Shown here: positions 40,501 to 45,268 of the stretch, one piece after another
Position numbering within the stretch: the stretch's first letter is position 1
Layout of the letters: every line of letters starts with the position of its first letter
DNA from: Polynucleobacter rarus
GTDB taxonomy: Bacteria; Pseudomonadota; Gammaproteobacteria; Burkholderiales; Burkholderiaceae
Length of the DNA: 64,000 nt
Assembly (NCBI RefSeq): GCF_003072505.1
Contig: NZ_NTGB01000001.1
Location: forward strand, 107,783-171,782
Reading direction: 5' to 3'
Program-made: the position numbers and the translations under genes
The notes under the pieces: model-generated
What the model was told of the DNA's origin: nothing
What the model saw: the letters and a program-made list of their open reading frames with translations, nothing else
Databases searched by the model: none

Positions 40501-41952
40501 TACACCGATACGAGTCTAGCAGCAAGTGGAACTGGTTTATCCAACTACACAATTAGTTATGTAACTGGATCATTAACAGTTAATCCTGCCAGCCTCACTG
40601 CGACGGTTACTCCTAGCTTGACAACTTACAATGGTAGTAACGTAATAGCTAATTCTACAGTCTTAACGGGTGTGGTAAGTGGTACTAGCGTAAGTAGTAC
40701 CACTTCACTCACTATCAATGGAATAAACGCTGGTTCACAAACAATCATTAATAATGGATCGACTTTAACAGGTCCGAATGCATCCGATTACATCATCGTC
40801 AATTCTTCATTGAGTAACAACGGTGTAAATGGTGTCACCCCAACTAATAGTGGTGGAGTTAATGGTAATTTTGGTGGAACCATACTAATTGCTAAAGCAC
40901 CATTAACGGTTTCTGGTACTAAAGTCTATGACGGTACTGGAACCTTCACTTATCTCAATATGATGGTGAGCGGAGCACAAAATGGTGAAATAATTTCCCT
41001 CACTTCTGGAAGCGCGCAAACTTCCAGTCCTAATGCTGGAAGTTATGTTGGTACAAGCATCAATAACTTAGCGATTGCTGTATCTGGCGGAAGTGCCCTA
41101 AGTAGTAATTATCAGTTACCAAATTCTGGTTCATTTAATGTAAGTCCTGCACCTGTAACTAATGCTGGAACACCTCTTACGTATCGCTCTGTCGTTACTT
41201 CTAATGTCAGTTCCTCCCCATCATCAGTGTCTGGTATGGGTGGACCGTTAGCTAACCCTAATGGCGTGGTTGTACAACTAGCAAATAATTCCATAACTAA
41301 TGGAACAGCTTTAACCTCCTCACAAAACTCTAACTCAAATAATGGTAGTGAACCTTCATTAGGAAATAATACAACTACTTCACAAGCAACTACCACTGCG
41401 AATAATAGAGCTAGACCACAAACAAATACTTCTTCAAGTAATCAAGGTAAAGCAGCCCGTAAAGGAAATGGTAACAATAAAGCTAATTCCAAAGCAGGTG
41501 CAAATCTTCAGAATAATATTAATTCAAATATTTCCAACTTTGCTAGACCGAATGGTTCTAATTTTGGTTCAAATGTAACAAAGGGAGATTTCACTCCAAG
41601 AAGAAAGACCTATTCTTCAACTAAAAATGGGCTCAATAGAACAGGTAATAGTAACAACTCTAATATCAATTCAATTGATGATGCTAGGAACAGTTTGAGC
41701 GGAACTAAACCAAAGTATTCAAATGGGGGGTGCGGTAGTGGAAAGTCCGGAGTTGGGGCAGTAACTTCTGCGAATCGCTCATGTTCCCAACTAAGAGCAC
41801 CAGGAGATGCATTAGCTAATTCGTATCATGAAATGGAATGGCCTGGAGCGCATAAAAACTATACAGGTAGTTCAGCAAAAGCAATCGGCACAATCGATTA
41901 CAACAAAAAAATGGATATGAACTTTATGATCAATCTCATTATTCTTTTCTAA
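25510..41952 (+). CDS. Giant two-partner secretion adhesin (TpsA, filamentous-haemagglutinin-like)
   Basis: This 5,480-residue exoprotein begins at a GTG 12 bases after the transporter stop and has a signal peptide ending near NFSFA. Residues about 35-300 form the TPS (haemagglutinin activity) domain, with IGWKTFNVGSNATVNFNQPS and SNQNGVVFGKNAEVNVGG. The usual NPNG motif is NQNG here. A Ser/Asn-rich linker lies near residues 555-600. A long beta-helix of Thr/Ser/Gly/Asn-rich repeats runs to about 3590, then MBG/YDG-type repeats to about 5200. The tail of about 250 residues is Asn/Ser-rich, partly basic, and ends MINLIILF. Several internal duplications are annotated separately. No toxin domain or VENN motif was seen, so an adhesion or biofilm role is likelier than contact-dependent inhibition. 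Cysteines are very rare. Confidence 0.93.
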   Translation: MKFRANFPKNKTPIQAALISIIFITNFSFAVTNNVLPNNSLPTGGVVNAGVATINQSQNTLNINQSSQNAVIGWKTFNVGSNATVNFNQPSASSATLNVVNGSSKSMIDGAVNANGQVIFSNQNGVVFGKNAEVNVGGMVATTMNINQDEFMAGNMKQTYSGNSNSSAKVINKGKITGNNINSYIALMAPEVKNEGVISATLSGANAIALVSGQKVTLTFHDQQLINVYVDASSINSLIQNKRLIQVDGGNIIIAANSAQALRNSVVQNSGTISASGINKEGGVITLVGNKVVQAGIIESNSASSTGGQVNITGNEINLTSQSQTTATGTLGGGEILIGKSNNNSPLTQVNAKKVNIDKGAIVDVSATKNGNGGVIQVWSEQTTVVAGKFYAKGGLLSGNGGTIDTSSAGKVSYGTGLIVDTTAPKGKIGNWITDPLEITIDQTAALVISNALKTTNVTLDATLSSCGGFGSCVQSSVPTISFLAGADIFSQNQLTSLSLNAVGGSININNNITAGAVYAVAQAINVNGSINTNGGTNSSIYLAGAIINLLGNINSNGSSNNSGSSNSNSSTLNAANTSTRNNRRNGQSGLNSDNTIYTSNGGNINIISTGDINIGSNAYISANGINGGTINIISISGNVNNNGIIDSIGKINNGGNITIVGKTLTEIIGALISSEGLSQGGVINLGQINNLSNGSTLAPPATAPPSLISFINNAVVTAVDSNNSITSSNIILDSQSAIYSPNGNIVVFGEKIQINNSTLVAQNGDITIGRPIYGYGALAKIASVSNSTLTANRVETSADLLGTQLNTVVANQWLLDPTNITITASASTSGSLASALATAGVSNISTADIKAAVDAGGTVNVVATGTITQSGALAFAPASGVTGTLILENSATQAQNITLSGGITSSGAGTVNLKVLAGGQAISSGAISSSSGPINVTMQSFYSGNTTGTILGSNIYISGSITTKGGNLLLDATGGTISGSTITPGLITNGGITTGGSITLSTTTDGLAVGAATTGGNFAAAGSRSLGTGAGAFELGAIAPLNVGGTATINISTSGTAVMGFITGGNVTTSPITSYGNLSITATNTTASLATATGMIKIQSALTSYAGSVTLNTTGSGASLTYGVDATAAISGASGVSITNNNLIGIGVNTSALGTITSANGTVNITSTTTGSGILAVNLAGLITAPQVLITATNNTAGGTGATVTGGITISANKNGASNTFTSVGNALAITSTVGTSGQAGGISVSTGAITNNSNGGNVSFVTNGDITATAAINFATANTTNHAQTITYDTTSGNLNSKIITGAFTFNSTGDTSPVNYVQKSNGSALTIGATSVSGSILVDNTNSGTTLAANATTGTALTVNGALSSGGLLLGGDAIVLKAIAGTAGIGINDAAANDSLTASVGNISLNTTTSTGAGITFSSPITATTGNVSITGTSTTGATIATTGLMTANSITVSGTGTTAATVVSLGAMTINAGGGNISVTGNDSAAGATTGITQTGAITDNANGGNISFVSNNKIAQAGAITLVANTSGTASSITFNTTSGNYLSTLVNGAITISGSSTSPINFIALSNGAPITPGAITMPGYIRIDNTCYGCTTAGVSDLTATNVIATPTPNATTSSAITLGGNLTSGVGIYLNGINSGTAVVVSLGAFNLTVTSAASFPTADVAAISVIANHKTSNAGNPGISSTGTVAIQSSGGDLLFQSNGDISLTGALNLAANNTNHAQSIKYDTTSGNGNSAITIQSISSQGASITSPVNVTILSNSTITINGSIIQNAPGTAAAPINILAESFYTANTYANFYAFVNGSNNIDAGKGQNAQFITRGGYVVLDGTGGTISGLGTAGITNTMGSIQNGIVWTHNNLQINTTNDGLAVSASTTGGGNVILTTSRSTNTMIPGNMDYGAWEPGANQVINAGGTFTANIRVIGPTGIAYTPGGFAINSPINALGDITLTTFGTGGASLNTPAIYLTSPFTSYSGSVNLTSSLVTPQLSIKVGAAISAATGVTLTSSGGTNIGVSSVAGGTITTTGGVVNIVSTNSTTVYGVSIAALITAPKVVITATNPNLTGEGINITGGITISALDAGLPNTFATAADALTLTSTVGTSCITGGINVTTGAITNNSNGGNVSYVTNGDINSVAAISFATANTTNHAQTITYDTTSGNVNSKIITGAFTFNSNGDTSPVNYVQKSNGSALTIGATYVSGSILVDNTNGGTTLAANATTGTAVTVNGALSSGGLLLGSDAITLKAIAGTGGIGINDAATTYSLTAPIGNISLTSTTSTGAGITYASPITATSGSVSITGTSTTGATIAATGAITGLGIMVNGTATTATTITSLGVMTVNGLYVSGTVSAPSFISNTSGTYIGTIATLPTLTSAAIAGTNAGLTGNIQSATVVYAVAGNTATNANYLLGWGAATAPLTRIVQLNLQIIGGQLIATETGAKTSTTALTTGAGTNINTLWTGGTVATTQSTSLVTAGYGIANLGFSGSPVFTNTASGGLVVSGTGTAGGNTGITQTGVISQNVSGGNITFTSNNKIAQAGAITLVPNTSGVGSTITYDTTSGNLNSTIATGALGIGAGTSSSAINYVLKSSGSALNISATNVPGYILVDNTNGGVTLAANATTGTAITVSGALTSGALAGSNAITLKAIAGTAGIGINDAAANDSLTASVGNISLNTTTSTGAGITFSSPITATTGNVSITGTSTTGTTIATTGLITANSITVSGTGTTAATVVSLGAMTINSGGGNISVTGNDSTAGATTGITQTGAITDNANGGNISFVSNNAINQTGAITVAANTSGNLSSITYDTTSGNKNSTITSGALTLTGGVAASNTAINYIVKASGGAITVPATVTMPGYILLDNTYGGTAGSGGTPSTGFITLTNASTVSTTATAILVNGSLSSGLYAGTNAITINAVNSASPATSLDAFLMTGTSTITATTGNINITGLSTQNNGMSIYGGLKTLAGDVNLIGVTAVNGVNIATGIRIMNQVGHVNEDILANGNITINGGSAAASSGGRAVTLDNGSVVATGNVIVNAYNYNTDNLQSSFALTTGANGVMFVQAGGNFIISANAGQYNSSVGARLYQITTKIGGNFVVQDAVSGSVTNSTGTTIANLSTAGAAGSAVQGGLYGIYIQQSNPFTYNGSTYNGMNATGNITMNGSSNGTTGIGVYMVSTPNLTTTSGNINITASTTTAGDVAMNNTSGIFTSGGSINLTGTSSTGVSIQNGASISAVSGVTITGTSTSGTSSGAYGQINMNANGVTGLQNTVTNTGSGDITITSTGNINSSSLLNDSGTGGINITGGRSIAAGTITGGTITAIGTLVNTGGGVISLSMAQPTSVTGGAIETAAGVTSANASVASNVAYSQVGGVMGAINSTTLNNVNYRVGVISPTISVALTGNYSAVYGTAYNSTSANTWIQSASHATPTVTGGGFGSAPTTAQVLASLSFASNLGTVTNSNLVQSTTSLIGTAKISSPYGSVTTTGTSTYTITPATLTITGNSTNSIYDGVSNYGTLANNGYTVSGLVSGFTASTGTVTASNDSVSSVTHVVKLGATPVTNSAVAQSGTFTDTPSVATGSGLSNYTFVYNPGTFTVNKANLSITQNSASNVTYNGAIQNGLTTYTPSGLLGSDTITGFATNNAATGTNAGTYTGTISGATGSGLSNYTISYNGGSLVIGKANLSVTQDSSNLTYNGFTQSGLTTYTKSGLLGSDTITGFATNTAATGTNFGTYTGTISGATGTGLSNYTISYNSGSLVIGKANLSITQGSSNLTYNGSAQSGLTTYTQSGLLGSDTISGFVTNTAATGTNVGTYTGSISGATGTGLSNYTITYNAGSLVIGKANLSVTQGSSNLTYNGSAQSGLTTYTSSGLLGSDTITGFATNTAGSGTNVGTYTGTISGATGTGLSNYTISYNVGSLVIGKAALTISGGNTSATFDNTTHTNTYNITSGALFGSDIISSVSGLGSGLHANTYNDSGLSASGTGLSNYTISYVPGSLTINPATLTAAITPNVATYNGTNVLTNATVLNGVINGTTVSGTTSLTLSGVNAGTQTITNNGTTLSGANSGDYVIASSSILNNGGIGAVNNQVTPGAGLNNSGSTIVIVPKALTVTGSLTTPTYNGNAQTNTYTVTGLVGSEMITATGSAQATHVAQGLIADNLVPVAGASTLLSNYSITTTNGSIQVNPLAITGTAQVNGKTYNGTTAGTGTIALTGVLLADQGSTTASGTFAFANANAGAAKAATVSGVTINNTDYSVTVAPSAGTATITPANLTIAGNSTTPTYNGNLQTNTYTVTGAVPGETITATGSAQATHVAQGSIADSLVPVAGAGTLLSNYSITTTNGSIQVNPLAITGSAQVNGKVYNGTTSGTGTIILTGVLPADVATTSASGTFTFANANAGLGKTATVSGVTINNTDYSVTVPPSAGSATITAATLTITGGTNSATFDNTTHTNTYSITSGALFGSDVISSVSGLGSGLHANTYNDSGLSVSGTGLSNYTISYVPGSLTINPATLIAAITPNVATYNGTNVLANATVLNGVINGTTVNGTTSLTLSGVNAGTQTITNNGTTLSGPNAGDYVIASSSILNNGGSGAANNQVTPGAGPNNSGSTIVIVPKALTVTGNNTTPTYNGNPQTNTYTVTGLIPGETVTATGSAQATRVAQGLIADNLVPVAGASTLLSNYSITTTNGSIQVNPLGITGTAQVNGKTYNGTTAGTGSIALTGVLLADQGSTTASGTFTFANANAGATKSATVSGVTINNTDYSVTVAPSAGSATITPATLTIVGNTTTPTYNGNLQTNTYTVTGVVPGETITATGSAQATNVVQGSITDNLLPVAGSGTSLSNYSITTTNGTIQINPLAITGTALVNAKTYNGSTLGAGTISLSGVLPADAATTTASGTFTFGSANVGTQSATVSNVSVNNPNYSITMPSSVAGTAIIAKAALTISGGTTNTTFNNTTLTNTYSITSGQLFGSDTIASVSGLGSGLHANTYTDTSLAASGTGLSNYTISYVTGSLTVNPASLTATVTPSLTTYNGSNVIANSTVLTGVVSGTSVSSTTSLTINGINAGSQTIINNGSTLTGPNASDYIIVNSSLSNNGVNGVTPTNSGGVNGNFGGTILIAKAPLTVSGTKVYDGTGTFTYLNMMVSGAQNGEIISLTSGSAQTSSPNAGSYVGTSINNLAIAVSGGSALSSNYQLPNSGSFNVSPAPVTNAGTPLTYRSVVTSNVSSSPSSVSGMGGPLANPNGVVVQLANNSITNGTALTSSQNSNSNNGSEPSLGNNTTTSQATTTANNRARPQTNTSSSNQGKAARKGNGNNKANSKAGANLQNNINSNISNFARPNGSNFGSNVTKGDFTPRRKTYSSTKNGLNRTGNSNNSNINSIDDARNSLSGTKPKYSNGGCGSGKSGVGAVTSANRSCSQLRAPGDALANSYHEMEWPGAHKNYTGSSAKAIGTIDYNKKMDMNFMINLIILF
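29251..29700 (+). repeat. Adhesin internal repeat, copy 1 of the 2,610-bp-offset pair
   Basis: This stretch matches 31861-32310 at a constant offset of 2,610 bases, with long identical runs (for example around 29365-29397 and 29440-29490) and scattered substitutions but no length change. It encodes part of the beta-helix. Confidence 0.75.
29659..30063 (+). repeat. Adhesin internal repeat, copy 1 of the 3,810-bp-offset pair
   Basis: About 405 bases are nearly identical to 33469-33873. The first 279 bases differ at only about three positions, with more substitutions between about 29938 and 30000. The near-identity points to recent duplication or gene conversion. Confidence 0.82.
31861..32310 (+). 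repeat. Adhesin internal repeat, copy 2 of the 2,610-bp-offset pair
   Basis: Second copy of the 29251-29700 module. Homology continues at lower identity at the same offset to about 32490. Confidence 0.75.
33469..33873 (+). repeat. Adhesin internal repeat, copy 2 of the 3,810-bp-offset pair
   Basis: Second copy of 29659-30063. It lies in frame, so both encode nearly the same 135 residues of beta-helix. Confidence 0.82.
36310..37284 (+). repeat. Four tandem 81/82-residue MBG-like repeats in the adhesin
   Basis: Unit 1 is 246 bases (36310-36555); units 2-4 are exactly 243 bases each (36556-36798, 36799-37041, 37042-37284). Each encodes KANLS-TQ-SSNLTYNG through TGLSNYTISYN-GSLVIG. They are typical of Ig-like stalk repeats in large adhesins. 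Confidence 0.9.
37297..40890 (+). repeat. 1,530-bp super-repeat in the adhesin (two full copies plus a partial third)
   Basis: Equivalent positions recur at 37297, 38827 and 40357, each exactly 1,530 bases (510 residues) apart. Every full unit holds a GSD-type segment (LFGSD-ISSVSGLGSGLHAN), a NATVLNGVINGTTV segment and two TPTYNGN-QTNTYTVTG segments with VNGK-YNGTT-GTG segments between. The third copy is more diverged and breaks off into a YDG-type domain (KVYDGTGTF) near 40920. Confidence 0.9.
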
Positions 41953-41974
41953 AAGCTCTAAAAAGGATCTCACT

Positions 41975-42754
41975 ATGGCTCACTGGTTACACACCTTATC
42001 TAATTACCAAATTGGATTTATATTTGTATTTTCTTTTTTACTGATTTCGGTGATTATCCCCGCAACGATCAGATATAAACTGGATTTAAATCCTAGAGAT
42101 TCAATTGCAGCTGGTGCTGATGAGTCTTACAAAATGTTTATTACACTAGCTTTAGTGATGATTGGATTTAGCTTGGTGCAATTGCAAGGCGATCATAAGA
42201 ACGTGGAGGATCTTGTTTCTAGAGAGGCAACACTTAATTTAAAAATTGCAAGTTTGTTGACTCGTTATGAATCGGACGATGCCAATCAAGCAAAGGTTGC
42301 TTTGGTAAAGTACGTTCAGTCTATCGTTGATGATGAATGGCCTGAATTGCAAAATGATAAGGGAAGTGACACTACTGCCGTCAAACTGAAAGAGTTGACA
42401 AAAGCAATTAGTAACTTAACTCCACGTTCAAGCGAACAAGATACCATAAAGGGAGATATAGACATTACCCTAACACAAGTGGTTGATATTAGAGATGCCC
42501 GGATAGCGACTACTAGGCTATATTTACAAACATATCTATGGGGATCACTTTCTTGCTTCTTATCTGTATTGATATTCTTTGGATGGTTCATTAATCCATT
42601 GTCGAGAATGATCTTTTATGTAGGTGGGGTGACACTAGGTATCTCCATGCTGATATCGCTCATTTTCATACTGGAAGACCTCTATCGAGGGGAAAGTGCC
42701 CTGATACCAAAACCATTTTTAGACATTATTCCGATCATTATGAAACCCGTATAG
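41975..42754 (+). CDS. DUF4239-like inner-membrane protein
   Basis: The 259-residue protein has two N-terminal membrane helices (about residues 12-32 and 52-68), a soluble middle region of about 110 residues, and two C-terminal helices (about 185-205 and 212-232). This is the layout of DUF4239 (bestrophin-like) proteins, whose function is not established. An AAGGA element lies at 41964-41968, well spaced from the ATG, only 22 bases after the adhesin stop, so it is probably co-transcribed with the secretion locus. It could be a stress- or envelope-related accessory, but nothing in the sequence shows a direct role in secretion. Confidence 0.75.
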   Translation: MAHWLHTLSNYQIGFIFVFSFLLISVIIPATIRYKLDLNPRDSIAAGADESYKMFITLALVMIGFSLVQLQGDHKNVEDLVSREATLNLKIASLLTRYESDDANQAKVALVKYVQSIVDDEWPELQNDKGSDTTAVKLKELTKAISNLTPRSSEQDTIKGDIDITLTQVVDIRDARIATTRLYLQTYLWGSLSCFLSVLIFFGWFINPLSRMIFYVGGVTLGISMLISLIFILEDLYRGESALIPKPFLDIIPIIMKPV

Positions 42755-43189
42755 CCTCATTTTTTTAAAATGCAAATTTGGAATTAAGTGGATGATTAAA
42801 CTTAATTCCAAATTCTTACATAAAGAGTATGGAAACTCTTTGATCAATTTAACTGATTAATCAAATACCAACGACTATTTAGGTTATTAAGAAAAAAGTT
42901 CGTTGGATCAATCCTAACTAAGTTCAGCTCCCCCAAACATGGTATGAATTTCACTAATTATCTTCGAATCCAAACTAAGGTTTAGTCAATTCAATTTAAT
43001 CCAAAGTTGGCGTAGAAATTATCCGTTTAATAACTTTTGATAATCTATATCTTCACACACATCGATTTAGGATATTTGATAATATAAAACTTCAGAGTTA
43101 TCATCAAATTTTGCTCATGTCTCTGAGGATATTCACTGTAAGAATGTCGTTGTTACAATTTAGCAAGCTTTATAAAATATTGGAGAAAA
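42755..43189. other. Intergenic region with a long inverted repeat
   Basis: This 435-base AT-rich gap separates the secretion locus from the SUMF1-like gene. Apart from the 14-bp hairpin at 42775-42814 I see no gene, and no convincing promoter beyond an AT-rich TATAAA at 43171-43176 that lies too close to the start codon. Confidence 0.5.
42775..42814. terminator. Perfect 14-bp hairpin at the end of the secretion locus
   Basis: AATTTGGAATTAAG at 42775-42788 pairs perfectly with CTTAATTCCAAATT at 42801-42814 around a 12-base loop. It lies 20 bases after the membrane-protein stop. There is no T-run on the plus side, so it may act as a 3'-end stabiliser rather than a canonical terminator. Confidence 0.55.
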
Positions 43190-44041
43190 ATGCATACTAA
43201 AGTTACATCAGCATATTTTGCTAAGCGGGTATGCCCTGGTATATTTTATTTGCTTGCTCTAGTATTACTGGTTCAAGCCAAAGTAAATGCTAAAGAACCA
43301 AGCCTAGCCAAAACGATGGCGTTCATTTCAGAGGGGGCTTTCACGATGGGCTCTAATGTGGGACCCGATGATGAAAAACCTGAACATACTACTTTTGTTA
43401 AAGCATTTTATCTAGATATTCTTCCGGTCAGTAATGCTGATTTTGCGCTTTTTCTTAACTCTCGTGGTCTGCAAAATCAGCAAGGTGAGAGCTTTTATGA
43501 TGATGACGATCATGACGCTAGAATCCATCTCCAAAACTCAACATGGCGAGCTGATCAGGGTTATGCATCACACGCCGTGAATGAAGTGAGTTGGGTCGGA
43601 GCGCGTGATTACTGCGCATGGTTAAATAAGAGATTGCCGACTGAGGCTGAGTGGGAAAAAGCAGCGCGTGGTCTAGATGGTCGGAAATATCCATGGGGTA
43701 ACTCACCACCAAATGCCAAATTAGCGCTGTTTGGCGCACCCTTTAATTCATCAGCGCCAGTTGATGCTTTCCCAGAAGGAGCAAGTCCCTATGGAATTTT
43801 AGATATGGCCGGTAATCAATGGGAGTGGGTATCCAGCGCTTATCGTCTTTATCCTTACAAACAGGACGAAGGTAGAGAAAACCAAAGTGCGGGACCGGTC
43901 CGTGCAACGAGAGGTGGTGGACATGATTCAAATGCCCAAGAAATTACTACTACCCAGCGAGGCAGATATTTATCCCGTAATCCCAAAGCGGGTCACCACA
44001 ATATTGGTTTTCGGTGCGCAATGACGAATCAATCAGGTTGA
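43190..44041 (+). CDS. Secreted SUMF1/FGE-fold protein, probably non-catalytic
   Basis: The 283-residue protein has an N-terminal hydrophobic export segment (to about residue 35, ending near VNAKE) followed by a complete formylglycine-generating-enzyme (SUMF1) fold. Typical stretches are GAFTMGSN, EVSWVGARDYCAWLNKRLPT, EAEWEKAARG and GNQWEWVSSAY. True formylglycine-generating enzymes use a cysteine pair late in the domain. Here that region reads RGGGHDSNAQ, and only the CAM-type cysteine near the end remains, so sulfatase-activating activity is unlikely. It may bind ligands or act as an oxidoreductase of the EgtB/PvdO type. TGGAGA lies just before the ATG. The gene is monocistronic, convergent with the Bug gene on the right. 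Confidence 0.83.
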   Translation: MHTKVTSAYFAKRVCPGIFYLLALVLLVQAKVNAKEPSLAKTMAFISEGAFTMGSNVGPDDEKPEHTTFVKAFYLDILPVSNADFALFLNSRGLQNQQGESFYDDDDHDARIHLQNSTWRADQGYASHAVNEVSWVGARDYCAWLNKRLPTEAEWEKAARGLDGRKYPWGNSPPNAKLALFGAPFNSSAPVDAFPEGASPYGILDMAGNQWEWVSSAYRLYPYKQDEGRENQSAGPVRATRGGGHDSNAQEITTTQRGRYLSRNPKAGHHNIGFRCAMTNQSG

Positions 44042-44082
44042 TTAAATTTCTTAAATCTTTCCTTGTGCAATGAATGTATTAC

Positions 44083-45084
44083 TTAACCTGGATTGGCGCC
44101 AATTTTTTTAGCCAATTCTTTCATTGCCAGTAAATCTTTTTCAGTAAACTTTTTAAAATTATCTGGAGAAGATAAAACACTCACTAAACCTGCCTCTTCA
44201 AATTGTTTTTTTACCTGCGGGTCATCTAATGCTTTTACTATCTCTTGGTATAAACGATTTACTAATTCAGGAGGAGCCTTGGCTGGTAACCAAACACCAA
44301 ACCAACCAATTAACTCATATCCTGTGACACCTGCTTCATGCATTGTTGGCACATCAGGTAATTCATTCCATCTAGTTGGACCAGTAATTGCTAGCGCTTT
44401 TAATTTACCACTCTGCACTAAAGAAAGTAAATTTTGTGTGCCCACAAAACAAAGGTCGATATGACCCCCCATCAAATCAGTAATGGCTGGTGCTGTTCCT
44501 TTATATTCAATATCTTTCATTTTGATGCCAGTCATTGTTTTCATCATTTCTGGGGCGATATAGGTAATATTGCCAATACCGGCTGCCCCATAATTTAAAC
44601 CTTTAGTACTCGTCTTAGCATATTGAATAAATTCTGAAACTGAATTAACTGGCATATTTGGATTGACCACAAAAAGCTGCCCATAATTTCTAGCTAGCAT
44701 TGTTACTGGCGTGAAGTCTTTGATTGTGTCAAATGGAATATCAGCATTGAAGGCTGGGTTTGATGTCATCGAACCCGTAGATAGCAAAATCGTGTAACCA
44801 TCTGGATTGGCCTTGGTAACAATACTCGGTCCAATAACACCACCTCCGCCGCCACGATTATCAACTAACACTGTTTGACCAGTCACAGTGCTCAAGCGTT
44901 GTGAAAGAATTCTTGCAATCGTATCAACCGGACCACCGACTGCAAAGGGAATAACAATTTTTACTGGCTTGTTTGGATAGTTTTGAAAAGAGGATTGTGC
45001 AAATGGCGTAGTCATAAGCAACATACTTGAAATACAAATATAGAAGTTCTTAAAAACTCTTGCACCTAAGCATGGTAAGTTCAT
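44083..45084 (-). CDS. Bug/TctC-family periplasmic receptor
   Basis: A 333-residue secreted receptor. The ATG at 45084 follows AAGGGG with ideal spacing. An unusually long signal region of about 30 residues ends at TTPFAQ, then NYPNKPVKIVIPFAVGGPVD, DNRGGGGGVIGPSIVTKANP and YKGTAPAITDLMGGHIDL. It faces away from a second Bug gene across a 184-base promoter region. Its own operon contains no enzyme, so no substrate can be suggested. Confidence 0.89.
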   Translation of the reverse strand: MNLPCLGARVFKNFYICISSMLLMTTPFAQSSFQNYPNKPVKIVIPFAVGGPVDTIARILSQRLSTVTGQTVLVDNRGGGGGVIGPSIVTKANPDGYTILLSTGSMTSNPAFNADIPFDTIKDFTPVTMLARNYGQLFVVNPNMPVNSVSEFIQYAKTSTKGLNYGAAGIGNITYIAPEMMKTMTGIKMKDIEYKGTAPAITDLMGGHIDLCFVGTQNLLSLVQSGKLKALAITGPTRWNELPDVPTMHEAGVTGYELIGWFGVWLPAKAPPELVNRLYQEIVKALDDPQVKKQFEEAGLVSVLSSPDNFKKFTEKDLLAMKELAKKIGANPG

Positions 45085-45139
45085 TTTTATCCCCTTTTTT
45101 ATTTTTAGAGTATCAGTAATTCCGAGGATTTTTATTTGA

Positions 45140-45158
45140 ATTAGGGGTAATTACTAAT
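45140..45158. promoter_or_regulatory. LysR-type operator candidate between divergent Bug genes
   Basis: ATTAG (45140-45144) and CTAAT (45154-45158) flank nine bases, giving the T-N11-A pattern of LysR-type regulator sites. The spacer contains TAATTA. No LysR-family gene is in the window, so this is a pattern match only. Confidence 0.28.
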
Positions 45159-45268
45159 CTCTAGATAGTAAATTTTTATTATTCTAAATTCGTACTCTTT
45201 CCTTTTTGAATTTTGACCTATCTATTTTTGAATTCATGTAAGATAAATAAATAATAAGGAGACACACC

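Noticed and set aside
25510..41952. Contact-dependent growth inhibition system
   Set aside because: No VENN-type motif, no C-terminal toxin domain and no small immunity gene follow; the tail is Asn/Ser-rich and is followed by a membrane protein.
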